A stretch of DNA of 64,000 nt from Pseudomonas sp. UFMG81 (GTDB taxonomy: Bacteria; Pseudomonadota; Gammaproteobacteria; Pseudomonadales; Pseudomonadaceae), in assembly GCF_015354575.1 (NCBI RefSeq), contig NZ_JACAFQ010000017.1, positions 99,571 through 163,570 of the forward strand. The letters run 5' to 3'. Made by a program: the position numbers and the translations under genes. Positions within the stretch are counted from its first letter, which is position 1. Each line of letters opens with the position of its first letter. Positions 7,928-16,000 of the stretch are shown here, piece by piece. The notes below the pieces were generated by a model. The model ran no database searches, was not told the DNA's origin, and saw nothing but the letters and a program-made list of their open reading frames with translations.

Positions 7928-8563
7928 TCAGAACTTGTCGGGGAACTGCTTGACCAGCGCCCCGGCCAAGGCGTCGGCAAGCACCAGCATGTGCTGGCGC
8001 ATCATCTGCCAGGTTTGCGCTTCGCCGGTGTAGTCTGCGGCAGCGAGCTGGTCGACCTGCGCCACATGGTGACCGCCGTGGGCGCTGAGCAGGGTCAGCA
8101 GAGTCGGTTCGGGCAGGTAGGGGTTGGCCTTGGCCAGGAACGCGGCGATGGCCTTGGCATTGGCCGACAGCTCATTGACCGCCGCCTGCTGAGCGGCGTT
8201 GTCCTTGGTAACGGTGGCATCGCTGTAATGCTTGACCGCCCCCCAGTGCCCGCCCAGCAGCTTGAACAGCTGGTCGGCGGCCGGCTGGCCATACAACGGC
8301 GCAATGCTGTTGGCAATGAGGGTGGCGTTGCTCACCACCTGCTTGGCCGCCGTGTCGGCCTGCGGCCGATTACCCGCCTGGTTGGCCACGGCGTAGTTGC
8401 GAACCCAGAAGACATGCTCGACCCACAGGTCGCGCAGTGCCAGGCGGGTGGTCAACGCCGCTGCGTCCGTGGCGGGTGCGCTGCTGGTGGCGGCCAGGGC
8501 CTGGTTCCAGGCAGGCTGCGCGCACAGGGCGAGCAGCACGATTGCTGCAATCTTGATGTTCAT
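7928..8563 (-). CDS. Exported helical protein of unknown function, histidine-rich
   Basis: The product is 211 aa with a clear Sec signal peptide (about residues 1-24, ending QALAA). The mature part is predicted all-helical, with LRDLWVEHVFWVRNY near the start and histidines grouped in GHWGAVKHY and SAHGGHHVAQV. The LW-x2-HV-x-W-x-R signature occurs in a poorly described family of small helical proteins in Gram-positive and Gram-negative bacteria, often misannotated with unrelated enzyme names. No enzyme motif is visible. Pairing with a SufR-like regulator and the clustered histidines make a periplasmic metal- or heme-related role possible, which is speculative. The start fits a leader with no competing upstream Met. 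Confidence 0.7.
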   Translation of the reverse strand: MNIKIAAIVLLALCAQPAWNQALAATSSAPATDAAALTTRLALRDLWVEHVFWVRNYAVANQAGNRPQADTAAKQVVSNATLIANSIAPLYGQPAADQLFKLLGGHWGAVKHYSDATVTKDNAAQQAAVNELSANAKAIAAFLAKANPYLPEPTLLTLLSAHGGHHVAQVDQLAAADYTGEAQTWQMMRQHMLVLADALAGALVKQFPDKF

Positions 8564-8662
8564 GACGACACCCTCGAAGTGGATGACCCAACAAGGGTAA
8601 TTTAAGCAGCAAAATATGTTTTTATTGGCCGCCCGCGCGAATTCAGACCAGTGGCCAGGTGC

Positions 8663-9142
8663 TCAGCCCCTGATGGCTTTCTCGATCGCCGCGATGTCGA
8701 TCTTGCCCATCTCCATCATCGCGTCCCATGCCCGCTTGGCCGCCGCCCGGTCGTTGCCGGCGACAGCCTGGGTGAGCACCCGCGGGCTGATCTGCCACGA
8801 CAGCCCCCACTTGTCCTTGCACCAACCGCAGACACTGGCCTCGCCACCATTGCCGACGATGGCGTTCCAATAGCGGTCGGTTTCTTCCTGATCGTCAGTG
8901 GCCACCTGAAACGAGAACGCCTCGCTGTGCTTGAACATAGGGCCGCCGTTGAGGCCGATGCAGGGGATGCCCATCACCGTGAACTCGACGGTGATCACAT
9001 CCCCCGCCTTGCCCGACGGGTAGTCGCCGGGGGCCTTGTGCACCGCCGTCACGCGGCTGTCGGGGAAGGTACTGGCGTAGAAGTTGGCGGCCTGTTCGGC
9101 GTCATGCTCGAACCAGAGGCAGATGCTGTTCTTCGGGGCCAT
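8663..9142 (-). CDS. VOC-superfamily protein, PhnB/3-demethylubiquinone-methyltransferase-like fold
   Basis: The product is 159 aa beginning MAPKNSICLWFEHDAEQAANFY, the standard opening of the PhnB-like branch of the vicinal oxygen chelate superfamily (often labelled 3-demethylubiquinone-9 3-methyltransferase). Conserved blocks include FTVMGIPCIGLNGGP, FSFQVATDDQEETDRYWNAI and CGWCKDKWGLSWQISP. The enzymatic role of this branch is unclear. I set the start at the ATG at 9142; a longer frame upstream lacks family similarity. It is on the same strand as the AraC regulator 70 bp upstream and may be read with it. Confidence 0.85.
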   Translation of the reverse strand: MAPKNSICLWFEHDAEQAANFYASTFPDSRVTAVHKAPGDYPSGKAGDVITVEFTVMGIPCIGLNGGPMFKHSEAFSFQVATDDQEETDRYWNAIVGNGGEASVCGWCKDKWGLSWQISPRVLTQAVAGNDRAAAKRAWDAMMEMGKIDIAAIEKAIRG

Positions 9143-9212
9143 GTGCGGGCTCCTGGGGTTGCCGGGGTCCCACGAGTCTAGCCCCCCTGCCCGCCTCGAC
9201 CGCCGCCTGCGA

Positions 9213-10046
9213 TCAACGGCTGGCCAGGGGGATCCACAAATCGACGTAGCCCAGGCCGCGCAGCGGGTCGAAATCCGGGCTGTACAGCTCGAACTCGGGC
9301 GCATCGGCCGCCTGGTGGCCCGACGCGGGCAGCCACTGGTGGAACACGGTATGCACCGTCTGGTGGATCATCGACACATGCCCTTGGTGGCGGAACACCG
9401 CATAGTCCCGCGCGGGCACCTTGAAGTAGCGAAAGCCCGGCGGCAGGTCGTCGCTGCGGGCCACCTCGACCCCGGCGATGTATTCGAAACTGCCGTCATC
9501 GCCAGGGTTGCAGCACACCCCGAAGGTGGCGCCGCCAACCTGGCCGGGCACGCGCCCGACATAGGGGTCGAAGACCTGCCACAGGCCTGGGATGCCTTCG
9601 TTGCGTTCGAAGGTGAAACGCCCGCCAAGGCCGGCGATGATGAAGTCGCCGCGATGTTCGAAGCGGGGTTCGGCGAGGGGGATGAAGTCCAGGGTTTTCA
9701 TGCGCAAAGGCTCCAGCAGGGCAATCGGGTCGTGGGGCTGGCCGCGCACCTGGCTCGGCGCCATGCCGAACAGGTCGCAGAAGGCCCGGGTGAAGGCTTC
9801 ATGGGAGCCGTAGCCCGCCGCCAGCGCCACTGCCAGGATGTCCGGGCTGCCGCTGCGCAGGGCTTGCGCGGCGCGGCTGAGGCGCCGGGCACGGACGTAG
9901 CGCATCACCGGCCAGCCAGTGGCGGCGGCGAACTGCCGCGACAAGGCGAAGGGTGACAGCTGGAAATGCCGGGCGACACGGCCCAGGTCCAGGTCGGTGT
10001 CCAGGGCCGATTCGATGTACCACAGGATGTGCTCGATACCACGCAT
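9213..10046 (-). CDS. AraC-family regulator with GyrI-like effector-binding domain
   Basis: The product is 277 aa. An N-terminal AraC DNA-binding domain (residues 1-100, two helix-turn-helices, GYGSHEAFTRAFCDLFGMAPSQ in the second) is joined to a C-terminal GyrI-like small-molecule-binding domain (about residues 120-275), as in Rob/SoxS-related and PqrA-like regulators. These often sense lipophilic drugs or toxic metabolites. The effector is unknown; the downstream VOC-fold gene is a possible target. Confidence 0.88.
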   Translation of the reverse strand: MRGIEHILWYIESALDTDLDLGRVARHFQLSPFALSRQFAAATGWPVMRYVRARRLSRAAQALRSGSPDILAVALAAGYGSHEAFTRAFCDLFGMAPSQVRGQPHDPIALLEPLRMKTLDFIPLAEPRFEHRGDFIIAGLGGRFTFERNEGIPGLWQVFDPYVGRVPGQVGGATFGVCCNPGDDGSFEYIAGVEVARSDDLPPGFRYFKVPARDYAVFRHQGHVSMIHQTVHTVFHQWLPASGHQAADAPEFELYSPDFDPLRGLGYVDLWIPLASR

Positions 10047-10149
10047 TCCATTGCTCCTCAGTCAGCAGGGCTACCCTAGCAAGGGTGGCCGCACCCGACT
10101 TGATCGTTCTTGCGCGCCTCGACCTGAGGCGACCAGCACCAGTGGGCTG

Positions 10150-10494
10150 TCACTGGTCCCGTAACTGGCTGAAGGCGAGGTGGTAACCGTTGCAGTCTCG
10201 TACGCCGAACTCTCGCGAACCGTGGTCCATGTCCTGCAGCGGCCAGATAATCTCTGCACGATCGCGCACTTGCTGGTAATAGCGATCGACATCCTCGACG
10301 ATCAGATAGAACGTGCCGGAGCAGGCCACCGGCTGTTGCCAGAGGTCCTCGGCGGTGAACACCAGGCTGCAATCGTGCAGGCGCGCGGTGAGGGTCGTTT
10401 GCGCAGTGTCGCTGACGCTGAAGCCGAGCACGTCGCGGTAATAGGCACGGGTACTTTCCAGTTCGGAGCAACGCAGAAGCAAGGCAATGGGCAT
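10150..10494 (-). CDS. VOC-family (glyoxalase/bleomycin-resistance-like) protein
   Basis: The product is 114 aa, a single-domain glyoxalase/bleomycin resistance fold: PIALLLRCSELESTRAYYRDVLGF, then the second half with RAEIIWPLQDMDHGSREFGVRDCNGYHLAF. The ending pattern (REFGVRDPDGY-like) is a hallmark of dioxygenase/lactoylglutathione-lyase-like members. I chose the ATG at 10494 because GAGGT stands 5 nt upstream of it; an upstream Met at 10551 has no such site. The substrate is unknown. Confidence 0.82.
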   Translation of the reverse strand: MPIALLLRCSELESTRAYYRDVLGFSVSDTAQTTLTARLHDCSLVFTAEDLWQQPVACSGTFYLIVEDVDRYYQQVRDRAEIIWPLQDMDHGSREFGVRDCNGYHLAFSQLRDQ

Positions 10495-10650
10495 GCTGAC
10501 CTCGTCGATGTGAGTGGCCTTTGCTGGCGGATCATCACTGCAATCGTTCACGCCGACAAGCGCACTGTATGGCGTAAACGGGGGCGATCTGTGTCTGCCG
10601 TGCGCGTGCCCGCGGGCCTAGCATCGACAGCTCCGTCCAGGTGACCCACC

Positions 10651-11145
10651 ATGCACGCGATCCCCGGCAATCTCGACTTCGGCGCGCTGACCGTGCGCCG
10701 CCTGCACCCCGCCGACCAGGCGATGATCTGCGCCCACCGCGAAGCGATGTTCCTCGAGGCCGGCGGCGACCCCGCGCGGTTGCGGGCCATGACCACGCAC
10801 TTCGGCCCCTGGCTGCAACCGCGCCTGGCCGATGGTCGCTACTATGGCTTCGCGCTACTGGATGCTGGCCAGCCCATCGCGGCGATCGGCCTGATGGCCA
10901 TCGACTGGCCCCCGCACCCGGCCCACCCCGAGCAGGATCAGCGCGGCTATGTGCTCAACGTGTATGTCGAGCCCAGCCACCGCCGCCGCGGCCTGGCCTC
11001 GCAATTGATGCGCCTGGCCGAGGCGGAGTTCGGCCAGCGCGGGCTGACGTTCGCCGTGCTGCATGCCACCGATGCCGGCAGGCCGGTCTATCAAGGCCTC
11101 GGCTGGATGGCCACCGCCGAGATGGCCAAACCCCTCGAGCGGTGA
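10651..11145 (+). CDS. GNAT-family N-acetyltransferase
   Basis: The product is 164 aa. The acetyl-CoA-binding motif A is visible as VLNVYVEPSHRRRGLASQLM (about residues 107-126; the Q/R-x2-G-x-G/A segment is RRRGLA), followed by FAVLHATDAGRPVYQGLGW, the usual motif B. GNAT enzymes transfer acetyl groups to small molecules or proteins; the substrate cannot be inferred. It is transcribed alone, divergent from the VOC gene. Confidence 0.88.
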   Translation: MHAIPGNLDFGALTVRRLHPADQAMICAHREAMFLEAGGDPARLRAMTTHFGPWLQPRLADGRYYGFALLDAGQPIAAIGLMAIDWPPHPAHPEQDQRGYVLNVYVEPSHRRRGLASQLMRLAEAEFGQRGLTFAVLHATDAGRPVYQGLGWMATAEMAKPLER

Positions 11146-11233
11146 CGCAGGTCAAAGCACAAACCGCTCAAGCTCGCGGTGTGGGCGCCGATACAGCCGC
11201 CATGGCGCATTGCCCACTTTCCAAGGAGGAATC

Positions 11234-11833
11234 ATGTTGTTGCGCACCATCCCGGCCATCCTGACCCTGTCGGCCACTTTGCTGCTGGGCGCCTGTGCTT
11301 CGGCCCCAGCCCCCATTCCGCCGCTCGGCCCGGTATTGCCGGCCACCGCCGAACGCAGTGCCTGGATCGAGCAAGCCCTGGCCCGGGACACGGTCGCCAG
11401 CACCGTGGACAAGGCGATCGCCACCCCCAGCACCGACGCCCTGGTGGCCGAGCTGCGCGAGGAGCGCAAGCTGCCGGTCGGCGATGACTACTGGGCGCTG
11501 TACAAGCAGAACATGGAAACCCTGCGCGCCGACATGCTGCGCCAGAAGCAGCGCGTGCGCGCCGCCTACGTCGTTACCTACACCGACCAGCTCAACCGTG
11601 CCGACGACCAGACACTGCAACGGCTGGCCAGCGCACCGGACAAACTGGACAAGGCCACCAGCCGTGCCTGGACACAGCGCATGGTCGAGCGTTTCCTGAC
11701 CTACATGCAGGCGGACAACAAGGGCGCGCTGGTCACCCTCGATGCCCACCTGCAACGCATGGCGTTGATGGACCGGCAGTACAAGATCTGCCAGGTGTAC
11801 AGCAATTGCTGGGACAAGCCGCTGCCCAAGTGA
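11234..11833 (+). CDS. Predicted lipoprotein of unknown function
   Basis: The product is 199 aa. The start has a strong Shine-Dalgarno (AAGGAGGA at 11223-11230). A lipoprotein signal ends at the lipobox LLLGAC, so Cys20 would be lipidated. Residues +2/+3 are Ala-Ser rather than Asp, which predicts the outer membrane. The mature region is helical and charged, with two cysteines near the C-terminus (ICQVYSNCW) that may form a disulfide. No known domain is recognised. Confidence 0.8.
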   Translation: MLLRTIPAILTLSATLLLGACASAPAPIPPLGPVLPATAERSAWIEQALARDTVASTVDKAIATPSTDALVAELREERKLPVGDDYWALYKQNMETLRADMLRQKQRVRAAYVVTYTDQLNRADDQTLQRLASAPDKLDKATSRAWTQRMVERFLTYMQADNKGALVTLDAHLQRMALMDRQYKICQVYSNCWDKPLPK

Positions 11834-11922
11834 CCACGCCCCGGCAAGCGGTTTGACGCGCGGCGCCACAAGGTTCAAGGTCGGCGTTTCGAGCTGCGAT
11901 CCATCCTGCTGCGGAGAACACC

Positions 11923-12738
11923 ATGCATTTCGACCTGATCCAGACCCTGAGCCTGGCCGGTAAAGCCGATGTTGCCAACGACGACCGCATCGGCTGCGCC
12001 GAGCGCCATGCCTGGGTCATCGACGGCGCCACCGACCTGGGCCCGCCTGGCCTGCTTGGCGAGCGGGGCGGCGCAGCCTGGCTGGCGAGTGCCGCGCAGC
12101 GTGCATTCGCCAGTGCCGATGGGGCACTGCAGGGGATCTGCGAGCAGGTCTTCGACAGGTTGGCGAGCGACTATGCCAAGGCACGCCAGCGCGAGCCGCT
12201 GGCCCATTGGGAGTTGCCGCGCGCCGCTTTCGCCGCCGTAGCCCTGGAGGGTGAAGAGCTGGTGTGCGCGCACCTGGCCGACTGCGTGGTGCTGCACCGC
12301 AGCAGCAGCGGTATCGCGTTTCTCACCCCCGCCCCCGACCGCGAAACCGAACGCGGCGAAGCCATGGCCCTGGGCCCCGGCACCGGTGCCCATGGCGTGC
12401 GCACCCCGGCGGTGCTGGCCGACCGTCGCGTCGCGCGCGAACGGCCGCGCGCGGTGCTCGGCGTGGACCCACACGCGTCTCGTGCCGGCACCCTCTACCA
12501 CCGTGCGGCAGTGGCCAAGGGGGACGAGGTGCTGCTGATGAGTGATGGCTTCGCCGCGTTGTTCGACACCTACCAGGCCTGTGACCCCGCCGGTTTCTTC
12601 GAGCGCCTGCACAGCCACGGCCTGGCCGATCTGGCGCGCACCTTGCGCGATATCGAACAAGAGGATGCGGCTTGCCTGCGCTACCCGCGCTTCAAGATGA
12701 GCGACGACGCCTCGGCAATCTGGTTGCGGGTGAGTTGA
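11923..12738 (+). CDS. PP2C-like protein phosphatase
   Basis: The product is 271 aa with the metal-binding pattern of PP2C-type serine/threonine phosphatases. It shows AHAWVIDGATD with Asp34, LLMSDGFAALFD near residue 205, and MSDDASAIWL close to the C-terminus. The domain resembles the bacterial PP2C_2 group rather than Stp1. Its partner kinase is not nearby, so the target is unknown. Confidence 0.82.
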   Translation: MHFDLIQTLSLAGKADVANDDRIGCAERHAWVIDGATDLGPPGLLGERGGAAWLASAAQRAFASADGALQGICEQVFDRLASDYAKARQREPLAHWELPRAAFAAVALEGEELVCAHLADCVVLHRSSSGIAFLTPAPDRETERGEAMALGPGTGAHGVRTPAVLADRRVARERPRAVLGVDPHASRAGTLYHRAAVAKGDEVLLMSDGFAALFDTYQACDPAGFFERLHSHGLADLARTLRDIEQEDAACLRYPRFKMSDDASAIWLRVS

Positions 12739-13107
12739 TGTGGCCGCTCTGAACCCCATGCCTTTCAAGCGCCTGACGGCTATCGCATGAGGGCGATGTA
12801 AGGTTCTCGCCGGACACTTTGCGGCGCCTGCGCGAACTGCCGGTATGCCACATCTGGTATCGCGCCCACCTCGCCGTGAATCATGCCGTGGCCCACATCA
12901 ACAAGGGTGCTGTCAGCCGAACCCGGGCGAGCAATACCATTCCCGGCAACCACCCTCCCGCCCTTGATCCTCAGAAAAGGACTACATCAATTACGGAAAC
13001 CATGAAGTCGATTCCAACCAGCGTCGGACGCAACATGTCCTCGCGGCCTACGAAGCGCCGCTGGGACAACCGTCCCACCCCTCGACTCTGGTACAAGGAA
13101 GCACGCA
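12739..13107. other. Intergenic region without a convincing gene
   Basis: This 369-bp stretch precedes the phosphoribosyltransferase. It is noticeably less codon-biased and contains an AAAAGGA Shine-Dalgarno-like site near 12975. The open frames here run into the next gene in another phase and have no recognisable sequence. It may carry the promoter of the 13.1-14.4 kb pair. Confidence 0.4.
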
Positions 13108-13680
13108 ATGGTCATCCAGCCCCTCCCCGCCAACCCCGCCTGGGACTGTGGCATCAGCCTGGACAAGCACACCATCAGCAGCACCCCCATCGGCCCGAAC
13201 GAATACGGCCACATGCAGTTCGACACCCAGCGTACCGCCGTCGGTGAAGCCGTGTTCCGTCTCAAGTACCGCGACGACTACCAGCAGGTCGGTTATCTCG
13301 CCCAGGCCGTGGCCACAGCGTTGGCGGGTCAGCGTTTCGACCGCGTCATACCCATGCCCGCCAGCCGCCAGCGCACGCGCCAACCGGTACACGAGGTCGC
13401 ACGGCAAGTCGCGACGCTGCTGGGCAGCACCTACACCGACCAGGTACTGATCAAGACCTGGAGCACCAGCACGATGAAAGACCTCGATGGCCATGAAGCG
13501 CGGGCCAAGGCGCTGGCCGGTTGCTTCACCGTCAACAACACCGTCGCCCCTCCCTGCGATGTGCTGGTGCTGGACGACCTGTTCGACACCGGTGCGTCGC
13601 TGCAGGCTGCCTGTACCGCCTTGCGCGAATGCGCTAGCATCCGCGGCATTTCGGTCGTCGCCCTGACACGGAGACAGTAA
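13108..13680 (+). CDS. ComF-like phosphoribosyltransferase, first gene of a two-gene unit
   Basis: The product is 190 aa. The type I phosphoribosyltransferase PRPP-binding motif is present as DVLVLDDLFDTGAS (residues 151-164: hydrophobic strand, two acidic residues, DTGAS loop). The IPMPASRQRTRQP block is typical of ComF/amidophosphoribosyl-like members. No zinc-finger cysteines, usual in ComF, are seen. The stop overlaps the ATG of the next gene (TAATG at 13678-13682), so the two are translationally coupled. Possible roles are nucleotide salvage or production or removal of a nucleotide-derived signal; the substrate is unknown. Confidence 0.8.
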   Translation: MVIQPLPANPAWDCGISLDKHTISSTPIGPNEYGHMQFDTQRTAVGEAVFRLKYRDDYQQVGYLAQAVATALAGQRFDRVIPMPASRQRTRQPVHEVARQVATLLGSTYTDQVLIKTWSTSTMKDLDGHEARAKALAGCFTVNNTVAPPCDVLVLDDLFDTGASLQAACTALRECASIRGISVVALTRRQ

Positions 13681-14375
13681 TGCCCAAGGTCTTCATCTCC
13701 GGCTCCATCACCATCAAGCAGCTCGCCCCGCAGGTCGAGGCCCGGCTCGACAACATCCGGGCCGCTGGGCTGCAGGTGCTGGTCGGTGATGCGGCCGGCG
13801 TGGACAGCGCCATCCAGCGCTACTTCCGCACCCATGACTACGCCGCCGTCACTGTCTACTGCAGCAGTGACACGGCGCGGCACAACCTCGGTGGCTGGCC
13901 GCAGCTGCACGTCGAGCCCCCGGCAGGCGCCCGGGGCCGGGCGCTGCACACCGCCAAGGATGTGCGCATGGCCGACGACTGCGACTATGGCTTGATGGTC
14001 TGGGACGGCAAGAGCCCCGGCACGCTGAGCAATGTCATCGAGCTGCTCGGGCGCAACAAGAAATCATTGCTGTACCTGTACCCGCACGCACAGTTCCACA
14101 CCCTCCAGGCGGCCGCCGACCTGCAGGCGCTGGTGGCGCTGATGGACGAACCGGCGCGCCTGGCCGTGGAACGCAAACTCGCCCTGACCGGCAAGCTGAG
14201 CCGGCTGCTGGGCAGCACCCGCGACCCGGCAAGTGAGGACGATGCGGCCAGCGTGCAAACGCAGATCGACGAGCACCGCGCGCGCATCGCCTGGCATCAG
14301 CAGTGCATCGCCGAGCTACAAGGCAGGCTCGCCAGCCTGGAACCGCTCGACGACCTGTTCGGCCGCCTGCAATAG
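13680..14375 (+). CDS. SLOG-like (YspA/DprA-related Rossmann) nucleotide-binding protein
   Basis: The product is 231 aa. The N-terminal half looks like a SLOG-superfamily Rossmann domain: VFISGSITI (4-12), GDAAGVDSAIQRYF (38-51, the glycine-rich nucleotide-binding turn), and DCDYGLMVWDGKSPGTLSNVIEL (about 101-123), where members of the family show xMWDGxSxGTxxNI. The last ~70 residues form a predicted coiled coil (VQTQIDEHRARIAWHQQCIAELQGRL). SLOG domains bind or cleave nucleotides or NAD-like ligands. Coupling to a phosphoribosyltransferase suggests that the two act on the same ribosyl-nucleotide. The assignment is by fold pattern. Confidence 0.72.
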   Translation: MPKVFISGSITIKQLAPQVEARLDNIRAAGLQVLVGDAAGVDSAIQRYFRTHDYAAVTVYCSSDTARHNLGGWPQLHVEPPAGARGRALHTAKDVRMADDCDYGLMVWDGKSPGTLSNVIELLGRNKKSLLYLYPHAQFHTLQAAADLQALVALMDEPARLAVERKLALTGKLSRLLGSTRDPASEDDAASVQTQIDEHRARIAWHQQCIAELQGRLASLEPLDDLFGRLQ

Positions 14376-14419
14376 CGGGGGCTACACTGCCAGTCATGCC
14401 CTTCGGACTGGAGCCCGCC

Positions 14420-14947
14420 ATGTCGATCTTCGCCGCCACCATTCCTGCGTTCGCCCAGATGCTCGAGGCCCTGGAGGGGTTTCTCGAAAAGGGCGAGCAC
14501 CATGTGCTGGCGCAGGGGGGCGATGCCAATGCCCTGTTGCAGGCGCGCCTGGCACCGGACATGCACCCGCTGGCTTCGCAGGTACAGTTCAGTTGTACCC
14601 AGGCCATGGAGGCCGTCACCCGCCTCAGCGGCCAGGCCCTGCTACCGGTGGATGCCCCCACCGACTTTGCCCAGGCGCGTGCGCTGATTCAGCGGGCGCG
14701 CAAGGCATTGCACGAGGCTGATCGACTGGCTATCGACGATGCGCCCGAGCGGCCACTGACCATCACCCTGCCGGGCGACCTGGTATTCGAGATGAGCAAG
14801 GAGCAGTACGTGGTCAACTGGGTGGTGCCGCAGTTCTATTTTCACCTGGTTACGGCTTACGACATCTTGCGTAGCCAGGGGGTGGCGCTGGGCAAGGCGG
14901 ACTATGTGCGGCATATGTTTGCCTTTCGCAAGGTGCCGGGGGAGTAG
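14420..14947 (+). CDS. DUF1993 family protein
   Basis: The product is 175 aa, matching the DUF1993 pattern: helical, opening MSIFAATIPAFAQMLEALEGFLEKG, ending NWVVPQFYFHLVTAYDILRSQGVALGKADY. Members belong to a DinB-like four-helix group and have no proven function. I prefer the ATG at 14420 over one at 14396 because of the CTGGAG site just upstream. Confidence 0.8.
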   Translation: MSIFAATIPAFAQMLEALEGFLEKGEHHVLAQGGDANALLQARLAPDMHPLASQVQFSCTQAMEAVTRLSGQALLPVDAPTDFAQARALIQRARKALHEADRLAIDDAPERPLTITLPGDLVFEMSKEQYVVNWVVPQFYFHLVTAYDILRSQGVALGKADYVRHMFAFRKVPGE

Positions 14948-14952
14948 GTTCG

Positions 14953-14976
14953 GGTCGAGGTCGAGGTCGAGGTCGA
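14953..14976. repeat. GGTCGA hexanucleotide microsatellite, 4 copies
   Basis: There are four perfect tandem copies just after the DUF1993 stop codon, at the left edge of the 15-kb repeat island. Confidence 0.85.
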
Positions 14977-15002
14977 TTTTTAGCGTGTGGGTTTTGTTGA
15001 TG

Positions 15003-15261
15003 GGTGAATATCCATTGGCGATGGAGACGCTCATTCACCTTTCCGCCCTTACGGCGGGTAACTTTTTGAAGGATCAAAAAGTCACCAAAAAATCCTTGCT
15101 CCATCATCCGGCCCCTACGCTTCGCTCCGGGGTTCCCTCACTCCGGCCTTGCTCCCGCGTGGACGCACTGACGGGCCATCCATGGCCCGGTCAGTGCTCG
15201 ATGGGCATCCATGCCCATCGCCCCGCTCCGCAAGTCCTACGTTCGGCCTCCTGAAGTCGCG
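15003..15261 (+). repeat. Left arm of a ~260-bp inverted repeat pair
   Basis: This block reads GTGAATATCCATT, then TTCACCTTTCCGCCCTTACGG, CGCTCCGGGGTTCCCTCACTC, two CCATGG/GGGCATCCATGCCC palindromes, and ends CCTCCTGAAGTCGCG. It is matched, in reverse complement and with scattered differences, by 15533-15785. The spurious open frames it creates are widespread conserved hypotheticals in Pseudomonas genomes. It looks like a dispersed non-autonomous repeat, not a gene. Confidence 0.8.
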
Positions 15262-15294
15262 TTTGGCGGTGACTGGGCTATCGCGCGCTTAGAA

Positions 15295-15336
15295 GCAAGA
15301 GCAAGAGCAAGAGCAAGAGCAAGAGCAAGAGCAAGA
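15295..15336. repeat. GCAAGA hexanucleotide microsatellite, 7 copies
   Basis: There are seven uninterrupted copies between the two inverted repeat arms. The length is likely to vary between strains. Confidence 0.9.
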
Positions 15337-15377
15337 GCGGATAGTGTTTAATTGTTATTGATCTGTTGTTTGTAATG

Positions 15378-15462
15378 GCCTGTTCGCCGGCAAGGCCGGC
15401 TCCCACGGACGGTGTGCAATTAAAAGTTCGTACACGCGCAGGAGCCGGCTGTGCCGGCGAAT
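15378..15462. repeat. Pair of inverted REP elements
   Basis: One REP hairpin (TTCGCCGGCAAGGCCGGCTC, 15384-15403) and an inverted partner (AGCCGGCTGTGCCGGCGAAT, core of 15438-15462) form a BIME-like structure between the two large arms. Confidence 0.85.
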
Positions 15463-15532
15463 GCAATTTAATATCCAACACAACAACCAACTAGCGACAG
15501 CAGCGCCAATATAGGCGCCGCCCCTAACTTCG

Positions 15533-15785
15533 CGACTTCAGGAGGCCGATCGGAGGGCTTGCGGAGGGAGGCGACGGGCATGGATGCCCGTCGAGCACCG
15601 ATGGGCCATGGATGGCCCTTCGGTGCGTACTCCCGGGAGCAAGACCGGAGTGAGGGAACCCCGGAGCGCAGCGTAGGGGCCGTATGATGGGAGCGAGCGG
15701 CTTTGCTTACTTTGGCCAAGACCAAAGTAAGCCGCCGTAAGGGCGGAAAGGTGAATAAGCGTCACCAAAGCAAATGGATATTCAC
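15533..15785 (-). repeat. Right arm of the ~260-bp inverted repeat pair
   Basis: This is the reverse-complement counterpart of 15003-15261. The two arms are head-on and separated by about 270 bp that contain the microsatellite and REPs. An internal TTACTTTGGCCAAGACCAAAGTAA hairpin is present in this arm and replaced in the other by a TTTTTGAAGGATCAAAAA hairpin, so base-pairing there is kept while sequence differs. Confidence 0.8.
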
Positions 15786-15813
15786 ACAACTTCAAAACCA
15801 ACTAACCAATCCA

Positions 15814-15845
<32 letters not shown>

Positions 15846-15918
15846 CCAACCAATTCGACCACAAGCCGATCCAATATCACACACAACCCAGCCCTCCCCA
15901 GAACCTCATGAAGAACAC

Positions 15919-15942
15919 AAAAAAAGCGCCTCATCGAGGCGC
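15919..15942 (-). terminator. Rho-independent terminator of the OprD-family porin
   Basis: A stem GCGCCTC/GAGGCGC (15926-15942, 3-nt loop) is followed on the minus strand by a run of seven T. Confidence 0.85.
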
Positions 15943-16000
15943 CAAAACATTCACCTGTAACCAAAGGAGCACTTAAGCTTCTGAAGGTGAATTCTCATGA

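Noticed and set aside
12819..13247. 142-codon frame before the phosphoribosyltransferase
   Set aside because: It extends 140 bp into that gene in another frame, has Pro/Arg/His-rich low-quality sequence and no clear family.
15295..15336. Possible CRISPR array in the repeat island
   Set aside because: The hexamer copies are contiguous with no spacers; the other repeats are palindromic REPs, and no cas genes are present.
15468..15801. 85-87 codon frames in the repeat arm, similar to many annotated hypothetical proteins
   Set aside because: They arise from the repeated DNA, occur in both arms in different phases and lack start signals.
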